From Lathyrus oleraceus (lineage: Eukaryota > Streptophyta > Magnoliopsida > Fabales > Fabaceae), in contig NC_066581.1 in assembly GCF_024323335.1 (NCBI RefSeq), positions 33,724,699-33,788,698 of the forward strand: DNA of 64,000 nucleotides. The letters run 5' to 3'. The first letter of the stretch is position 1; every line of letters starts with the position of its first letter. This document shows positions 57,325 to 64,000 of the stretch, one piece after another. The notes beneath the pieces are model-generated. The model saw nothing but the letters and a program-made list of their open reading frames with translations. It searched no databases and was not told the DNA's origin. A program made the translations under genes and the position numbers.

Positions 57325-58070
57325 AGGATCGACCTCGATTCCTCTGATTCGCTCACAACAAGCCTCGGTAGCTTGATGGACAACACTCCATAAGTGCACT
57401 GATTCAGACTCAAAAGTATGAGTTATCTCAACCGGTCAAACAACTTGCCCCAAGTCTACCGGATGCCCCTGTTCTGCTTGGGACTTTGTCATCATGTCAT
57501 CAACATGGCATTTGCTTTCACGATGAATCATGTCACGAAACAAAGTCACCGTAGACCTCTGATACGTGGCACCGGCCTCATGTGACGGAACGACATCAAC
57601 TTAGACCAAGAAGGTACCCCTCGTGTGATGGACCTGGTTTACTCCATATCATCTGGCAACAATTCAATCTGGTCTTGGCCAAGAAGCCATCCATGAAGAT
57701 AAACACTGAGACCTGAGCCATATAATCAACCAATACCTCATTGTGATGTACCGGGAATGCATCTTTCTGATTAGCTCTGCTCGCATCTTGATAGTCTATT
57801 CACACCTTCTCTCTTTCTCATCCTTTGTCGGCCTCAGCTTTTGCTTTCTAACCTCGGCGGAGCTTGTAGTAACAATCTTGAATCGCTCCTCGTGCGGTTG
57901 AATCACCTTCTCCTCTTGTTTCAATGACCTGGCTAATTCCAGCAAATCACAATCTTCTTCGCCTTTTTCCTCTGGCATGATAGGTCGAATTGTCGAAGTC
58001 ATACAGAGGTGTAACCAAATCGTTATCGGTGAGATCAGGAGAGTAATCACTTTGGAACGAGACAAAATCA
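56343..58070 (-). pseudogene. Eroded Ogre-C pol (RT, RNase H and integrase fragments)
   Basis: Minus-strand remnants in several frames. 56458-56343 is the integrase C-terminus (DDDFPSPVNADAVRKYFV). Farther upstream EWIRTQNDTLDPAEEKG (about 56680) matches the corresponding Ogre-A integrase segment. About 57085-56990 is RNase H (RRLRQCMLIHTTLWMSKMDL), and about 57360-57790 RT fragments. 57796-58050 is the pol N-terminus (LARSLKQEEKVIQPHEERFK). The integrase catalytic core and the second RNase H are missing. There are many stops and a 29-base T tract at 57294-57322. No activity is possible. Confidence 0.85.
57294..57322. repeat. Poly(T) tract, 29 bases
   Basis: Uninterrupted T run on the plus strand (A run in the element's sense) inside the eroded RT. 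Origin unclear; no flanking duplication was noticed. Confidence 0.9.
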
Positions 58071-58302
58071 AAAGGAAAGAGAATGAAAAAACGTTGCCAT
58101 TTTTATTTGTTTTTTTTTCCTTTTTTAAATTGCAAAATTAAATGAAAAACAGGGAACACCGCTTTTAACTACAAAAACATCCATTCATTACTGATGCAAA
58201 ATGTTGCATAATGAAACACATGAGATGGCCCTTACAATGGACCATTACGTTTCGGGCAAAACGTATGGCTTTCATGCAAACAAAAATTGAAAAACAGAAA
58301 TA

Positions 58303-59595
58303 CTACTCTTCAGAATGAGTGACAGTGATGCTTTTGGAGGCCTTCCAGTTTCCTGGTACGCACGACTTTATCCACAACTCGAGTTCGCGGTCGCTGTCAA
58401 CATCTTCACCCACTGAACGGGCATGACCAGGATCCAACATTCCTGCACTGACGAAGGCGTACAGTGGACGACATCCTCTGTCTGGTCTAGATGACTCCAA
58501 ATCCGGCTGATAACCGACTCCAAACATGTCTGCTTTTACCACGATGTCAATGATCCTCCCCCAGCCTTGGGCCTCTTTGTTCTTCACCACTTCCAGAGCT
58601 TGTTTATAAGAAGAAATAGGCAACTTCTTCTTTCTCTCAGCAGCAAAGGCATTCTCCACCTGGACGGTTTCAACTTCCAGACTGGGTGCTTCACATCTTT
58701 CATTGTCCATTTCTACTTTCTTCATCTTCTGGGTCGGGTCTTCCATCAATACACACCTTTCTGTAGTGATAGTCGCACAAGCATTATCAACAGCAGGGAA
58801 AGCTCCATCCCGTAGCAGAAGTTTTGGAACCATAGCCATTGGACCTTTTAGCTGACCCTCTTCAATCACTTCTATTCCTTTCTTGACCTTTTTCATCATC
58901 TTTACCTTTACTGGTCCCTGCCTGAGTACGGGGTTGACATCCTTATTCATTATCTGTGCCAAGCTGATAGCCTTGGAGTCCACCAGATCTTGGACAATAT
59001 GCTTAAAAGCTCTGCAACCTTCAATGTTGTGTCCGGGTGCCTCAGAGTGGAACTCGCACTTGGCATTCTCATCATAGTTTGCATGCCTCCGCTGCTGTTC
59101 TATCGGAATCAAAATCCTCGGTCGAACTAATCCCAGATCCCTCAACCTTTGGAAAAGAAGGGCATAAGTCACAGGTGGTTCCTCAAACTGACGATCCCCA
59201 TTCTTCTTCCTCACCCGGCTCTTAGCTCCCGGTGTCTTCTGTTGAGGTGGCAGTTGTTGCTGTTGAGCAGGTGGATTGCTGACAGGAGTGATTACAGTGG
59301 CGGCATAAGGATGATAACGGTCTTTACTACGTTCTTTCTTTGCAGGCACACCAACTGGCTCAACTTCCCTCTTGAACGGACCACTGTCGGAGGATTTCCT
59401 TGCTACAGTACTAGAAGGTTTGTTCACTTCGGAGGACGGAGCCTTCCCCTGAACCTTCTCTACTATCAGCCATTTCTCAATCTTTTCCAATCTCTCAGAC
59501 ATGGCTTTCTGTCCCAAGGCAAGCCTTTGCACAACACTGAACAACTCCCTCATCATCTCTTTCAGTTCAAGGATATCGGCGTTGGGAAGATCCAT
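58303..59595 (-). CDS. Ogre-C gag-pro derivative, 430 aa, lacking Gag core and protease active site
   Basis: A single open frame. The N-terminal part (about residues 10-45, ELKEMMRELFSVVQRLALGQ onward) is a probable coiled coil as at the start of Ogre Gag. A Pro/Gln-rich linker follows, then the knuckle-like CEFHSEAPGHNIEGC matching that of Ogre-B. Next is a long Lys/Glu-rich stretch, and the C-terminus (SSYKQALEVVKNKEAQGWGR ... ITVTHSEE) aligns with the end of the Ogre-A protease exon. No VDTGSS motif and no Gag core are present, so internal segments were deleted in frame. The stop is followed by GTAGTA at the position of the Ogre intron donor (58306-58305). The protein may be made; its role is unknown. 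Confidence 0.7.
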   Translation of the reverse strand: MDLPNADILELKEMMRELFSVVQRLALGQKAMSERLEKIEKWLIVEKVQGKAPSSEVNKPSSTVARKSSDSGPFKREVEPVGVPAKKERSKDRYHPYAATVITPVSNPPAQQQQLPPQQKTPGAKSRVRKKNGDRQFEEPPVTYALLFQRLRDLGLVRPRILIPIEQQRRHANYDENAKCEFHSEAPGHNIEGCRAFKHIVQDLVDSKAISLAQIMNKDVNPVLRQGPVKVKMMKKVKKGIEVIEEGQLKGPMAMVPKLLLRDGAFPAVDNACATITTERCVLMEDPTQKMKKVEMDNERCEAPSLEVETVQVENAFAAERKKKLPISSYKQALEVVKNKEAQGWGRIIDIVVKADMFGVGYQPDLESSRPDRGCRPLYAFVSAGMLDPGHARSVGEDVDSDRELELWIKSCVPGNWKASKSITVTHSEE

Positions 59596-60730
59596 CAGCT
59601 TGGATTTGTTGACCCCCAGCAGGTTATCTGAAAAGACGAGCTATGTGCACCGGTTGAATACTGAAACCTACAAAACAGCAAACGGGTTAGTATGACTCAC
59701 ACATGCAATGTCTGTCCGTACTAGGAATATTCAGTCCTCTTTTTTTCTGGTTTCATCGAGACAGATAAAATTTCATCAACAACATTTTGACATCTGGATG
59801 TCTCTCAACCGGGGTTTTTAATTTAAAAATAATGGACCCTGAGTACGGACAGACATGAGTTGAATGCAGATGAATGCGAGATGATATGATGCAAATGCAT
59901 GAATGCAGGCCTTTGTGCCACCAAGTCAACTGTAGACCCTCTGCTTTTCTGAACCAGTCATATCTGTGGGATCAAGTCACCATAAATCCAACTTGGGGGG
60001 TTCCGAAATAAACGGAACCGGAGATTATATCACTATCTTCACAGGAACAAACACTGAACGGGTGACAAACGGATCCTCTGAACAAGTACTCTCAAATCAG
60101 CCCGGGGATCCGAAATAAACGGAACACGCTGATAAACCATGGACAGAACTCTGGCGTCCCAGAAATAAATGCCCCATAATTCACAGTCATCATCAGTACC
60201 AAGAGTCACCAACAAATCACCAACCAATCAGCAACTGTACCTGTAATGATCAAACCCTCCCCACTCACGGGTGTTATCTAGGCCAGGGTAAAGTCGAAGA
60301 GAAACATAGCATAAATAACCTTTCGCAGAACACCATCATATACACACCTGAAGTATGTAACGACAATATCCCACCAGGGTCTGAACTGCTCGTGATATCA
60401 ATGTTCCGCTAAGTGGCGCAATACCACCCGCTTCCCATGAATCACTCTATTCCTAGGTTCCCTAGATTTCACTCATAGCCTGGGTATTGGGCCTTTTACC
60501 TCATGTAACTCCCACCCCAACAGAGAGAAACAGACAACCAGCCAGGTAAACAGATGAATATGAATGCAAACATAATTACAAACATAAATGCAAACAATAG
60601 ACAATGAATGCAAACAGTAAATAATGAATGCAATAAATAAACACAGCACAAAGCAACCAAACCCTAACCTAGAGAGCGCTAGGAGAGACTCGCTTAGGGA
60701 AGATGGACCAGCATAGGTCAACTTCTCTTA
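59596..60730 (-). other. Ogre-C leader between PBS and gag
   Basis: About 1.1 kb without a convincing reading frame; ORF1 is absent. It contains duplicated GAAATAAACGGAAC words (60005-60020 and 60111-60125). No other structure recognised. Confidence 0.6.
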
Positions 60731-60749
60731 GTCCCCAGCAGAGTCGCCA
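60731..60749 (-). promoter_or_regulatory. Ogre-C primer binding site (tRNA-Arg type)
   Basis: The minus strand reads TGGCGACTCTGCTGGGGAC, two bases after the LTR end ...GATGCGACA. This is the PBS known for Ogre elements, complementary to the 3' end of a tRNA-Arg. Confidence 0.9.
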
Positions 60750-60751
60750 GC

Positions 60752-63700
60752 TGTCGCATCACGCGAAAAACCGGCGGGAAAACAAGAACAACAGAGCCGC
60801 CACCGTGCGTTATTTATCCCAAAAAAGGGAAAGGAAACGCTCAGAGTAAACCTGGAAAGAACATGGTCTCGCGACCAAAGAGAATGGGTTCGGGAGTCGG
60901 TTATGCGAAGGGAAGGTATTAGCACCCCTACGCATCCGTAGTACTCTACGGGATCCATGCACAAAAGGAAGGAAAATGGTTGCTATAACACTGCTCACAC
61001 ACACACACACTGGCTGAAAGAGACACAAGAAAACAGACTGAAATTGACTCGGCAGGATATCGCATCCTGGGCCTACTTAGTCTATCAGGCATAGACATCA
61101 GAGTCGAAGTAGTTCGGACTGGGGAAACGACACATGCTCGCTAGGATGTCGCATCCTATGCATACGTATCTCCTCGGACGAGAGAAGAATCAGAGCATTC
61201 GTAGCTCGGCTGACACGCACACAAACAAACACAGGCAAAGGCAAACGTGGAGCCTGACTGCCAATCACTGGACTTACATCAGCATCCGAACCAAAACACA
61301 CACAAGGAGGCAAACGTGGAGCCTGAATGCCAATCACTGGGCTTACATCAGCATCCGAACCAAAAACCACGCACTAACACTGGAACCCGAATGCCACTCG
61401 ATGGACTTACATCAGCTTCCACGCACACACAACACACAAACAAAGACACAGGCGCCCGGAGAGATCTGCTCATCTCCTGCCTACGTACCTCATCTGGTAT
61501 GAGGATCAGGGCGACGTAATTCCCCTACGGAGGGACAAAGGACTAGCCTAACCAGATAACAGAGGGAGACACAACTAGGGAGACTACGACTCGAGCCTAG
61601 ATGTTATCATGCAAAATCAACCCTAAGTTAAGGTTTCTAGCTAACTGGCACAGGGAGCCAGCCTATCCTAAACATGACTTGCACAGGAAGCAAGCCACAC
61701 GCACACCTAACTTGCACAGGAAGCAAGCCAAGCAAAACCTAACTTGCACAGGAAGCAAGTCAAACAAACCCTAACTTGCACAGGAAGCAAGTCAAACAAT
61801 CCTAACTTGCACAGGAAGCAAGTCAAACAATCCTACAAGCACAGATAGCACACACTATACACAAGCAAGTGGCTCAAACAAGGGTTAGGTTTTAGTCGAG
61901 GGGTCATATCAACCTCAACAAACAAACCTCTAGAACTGGGTAAATGTTGCTCTTAACCTTGCCATTGAGGGGCTAAGGTGAAGCAGATGAAAGGTGAGTG
62001 AAGATGAGACTTCACAGCTCTTATCCCTGGCCTGGGAGAGCTCAAGACAAGAATGTGTGGGTTCAGAATGTGGGAACCCTTCTACACACTTAAAACTGAC
62101 TCAACTGTACAATTGTACAAGATCTTGGGTTTGTATCTGCAATGCATCAACACAGTGGTGTGAGCAAAGCAGATGACACACTGAATAGCAGGGGATAGGT
62201 TGCATATCCCTTGGGTTCTGCCAATTGCCTCTTCACTTAGGAGGTCTTTGACTCTATGCAAGGACAAAATTAAACATCCACAAACATTGCCTCTTAAGGA
62301 GGACTTCAGACAGTTGCCTGGCCAAGTAACAGGCCAGGTCTTCCAGACTACATGAAGATTAGAAGCATACCTCAATGCAAATTGCTTATACAAGCAAAGC
62401 AAAGCAAAGTTCACAAGGAACTAAAAGCAACTAAAGTACCTGAAATCAGTCAAGCACAGTTAGTATACAAGTCAAAGTTAAATCAAAATGAAACAGATAT
62501 CAACCAGTCAACACAAGCAAGTGAATGTGCAAGGCACTGGGCTTAAGGCATGTGAGCCAAGCCACCTACAAAACAAAACATGTTAGTCAATGAAATTTAA
62601 GCAAGCTCAATCAAAAAGAAATGGTCTCATTGGTCATTTGTTGGTCAACCTGAAAACACAAGCTCAAAAGTGAGTAACAGGACCACTAGGGCAAGCCTAG
62701 GGTCAAAAGAGAATAAGAAAGTCAAAACAGCAAGGGACAAGCATCCAAAATCATGTTCAAACAATTAAGAAACACAACCAATTGGGTTCATGTGCATATC
62801 AATCACTATCACCATTTCATGAACAAATTAGGTCAAGGTATAGCAAACAGAAGCTCATAGGAGTCAACAGCAAGACTTAGCTCAAAAGTCAACTCAAACA
62901 TTTCCAAAAATCACCAAATAAATCATGATCAATCACAACCCACAGCATGGTAAGCATGTCAAATTTCATCTCATTTGGACAAGTGGAAGGCAGTCAATGA
63001 AAATCAGAAAGTCAAAGCAATTTTGAACATGCTCAATGAAGTCAACCAAACATGCATCAACTTAGAAAAATCATAAGTCAGAGGTGGTGTATGATAAATG
63101 AATGGGACCAAAACCATGGCAAAGATGAGGATGTCTAGTTATCTCATGTAAAATTTCATGTCCATCCAATAAAGTATGAGAATTTCACAAATGAAATGGG
63201 AACAAGTGTCACAAAAAGTCAACATATGACTAGACAGGGGAGAAAATCCCAAACAATTAGGAAATGCCACAAATAAATCCAAGAAAATTCCCATGTAAAC
63301 TAGACATACAAGAGTAGGTTCATGCAAAAAATCAGATCAATTGGAGGTCAAGAAGCATGGTAATGAAAATCATGAAGTTGGACATCAATGGTGTGACACA
63401 AATTGTCACACCCTAATTCAAAAATTCATATCTCACAAACCAGCAATGATAAATTCACAAACTCTACACCAAAATCACCATGAGTGTGTCTAGTTTAAGC
63501 ACAAAAATTTGGGAGCCATTGGATAAAGTATCACCATTTCACAAATGTTTTGGCAAAGTGTACAAAATTGGTCACATGTCACAAACCCTAACACCAATTA
63601 AAATCCATTGATCACAAAATTCTGGAAAAAATGTGATAAAAAGGTAGAGATCATGATGAACACAACACAAAAAATCCCATTAAATTTGGATCAAAATTGA

Positions 63701-64000
63701 ACAAGTTATGATTTTTGTAAGATGAAGATCACAAATGAAATAAAAATGGAAAAAATAACATGGTTCAATGTGACATGGGGCCCGGGGGTGGCATTTTTGT
63801 AATTCCTCCTCCCACTTAATCAGACGCGGTAGTTTAGGGCCAGAAAATGAAATAATTTGATTGGTCAGTAGACCAAGGCCATGCAACGTGTGAAAGGGAC
63901 ACAGAAAATCTGGGCAGGGTTTGGATAAATTAGGGTTTTTGCTACAGGAACCATGTTCATCTCTTCCCAATTCGTGCTCAACAATTTTTTTCAGAAAATT
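60752..64000 (-). repeat. Ogre-C 5' LTR, partial (runs off the window)
   Basis: The 3.25 kb nearest the PBS, nearly identical to 47932-51180. Differences seen include C/T at 60787, a T for C near 60958, an extra C near 61367, rearranged AC repeats near 61427-61440, G/A near 61519 and single-base changes in A runs near 63470-63565. The left end would be about 1.7 kb beyond the window. Confidence 0.95.

Larger units (their letters stand above)
47932..64000 (-). mobile_element. Ogre-C, recent non-autonomous Ogre-type element (5' LTR runs off the window)
   Basis: Minus-strand element of a second Ogre subfamily: 3' LTR 47932-52901, 3' UTR, stem-loop array, eroded pol, gag-pro derivative, leader, PBS 60731-60749 and 5' LTR from 60752. 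The internal region is only about 7.8 kb, against roughly 14 kb inferred for Ogre-A/B. ORF1, the Gag core, the protease active site and the integrase catalytic core are missing or unrecognisable, yet the two LTRs are almost identical. Confidence 0.93.

Overview
This window looks like plant nuclear DNA, most likely from a legume of the tribe Fabeae (pea, vetch or grass-pea group). About nine tenths of it is LTR retrotransposon sequence. It is dominated by very large Ty3/gypsy elements of the Tat/Ogre type: LTRs of about 5-5.6 kb, an extra ORF1 before gag, a short spliceable intron between protease and reverse transcriptase, a tRNA-Arg-type primer site, and a long repeat-rich 3' UTR. The species assignment is inferred from these features; no marker gene was identified.

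Layout. (1) Ogre-A, plus strand, occupies 1-3833 and 25477-37012. Its 5' end is outside the window. It shows the protease end, an intron, RT and two RNase H domains. It is split inside the integrase zinc-binding domain and resumes with the rest of integrase, the 3' UTR and a complete 3' LTR. (2) Ogre-B, minus strand, 3834-25471, is the insertion that splits Ogre-A. A 5-bp target duplication (GCTAC) flanks it. It has a 3' LTR, 3' UTR, pol, intron, gag-pro and a truncated ORF1. Most of its 5' LTR, its PBS and its leader are deleted. (3) A 1,964-bp solo LTR of a different family (5339-7302, target duplication ATAAG) lies inside the 3' LTR of Ogre-B. The window therefore holds three insertion layers in order.

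37013-44490 is the only host-like island. It contains an (AT)n microsatellite, a scrambled Ty1/copia remnant, and one convincing host gene on the minus strand. That gene has five exons, encodes 218 aa and ends in a complete SEC-C zinc motif. A MITE-like element lies in its intron 3, and a partial duplicate (exon 4 with flanking introns) lies just upstream. 44510-47931 is a decayed Athila-type element on the minus strand: gag remnants, a tRNA-Asp-type PBS and part of the 5' LTR. Its LTR is cut by Ogre-C.

Ogre-C, minus strand, runs from 47932 past the window end. Its 4,970-bp 3' LTR and the visible 3.25 kb of its 5' LTR are almost identical, so the insertion is recent. Its pol is badly eroded, its protease core is missing, and only a 430-codon gag-pro derivative stays open. 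It looks like a non-autonomous element mobilised in trans.

Two patterns in the Ogre 3' UTRs deserve most attention. Directly after the integrase end there are three to four tandem stem-loops. Their stem sequences differ between copies and elements but remain complementary, and several are capped by GNRA tetraloops. Further downstream, long arrays repeat a motif that in the sense RNA resembles the 3' end of the primer tRNA, so it is complementary to the element's own PBS.
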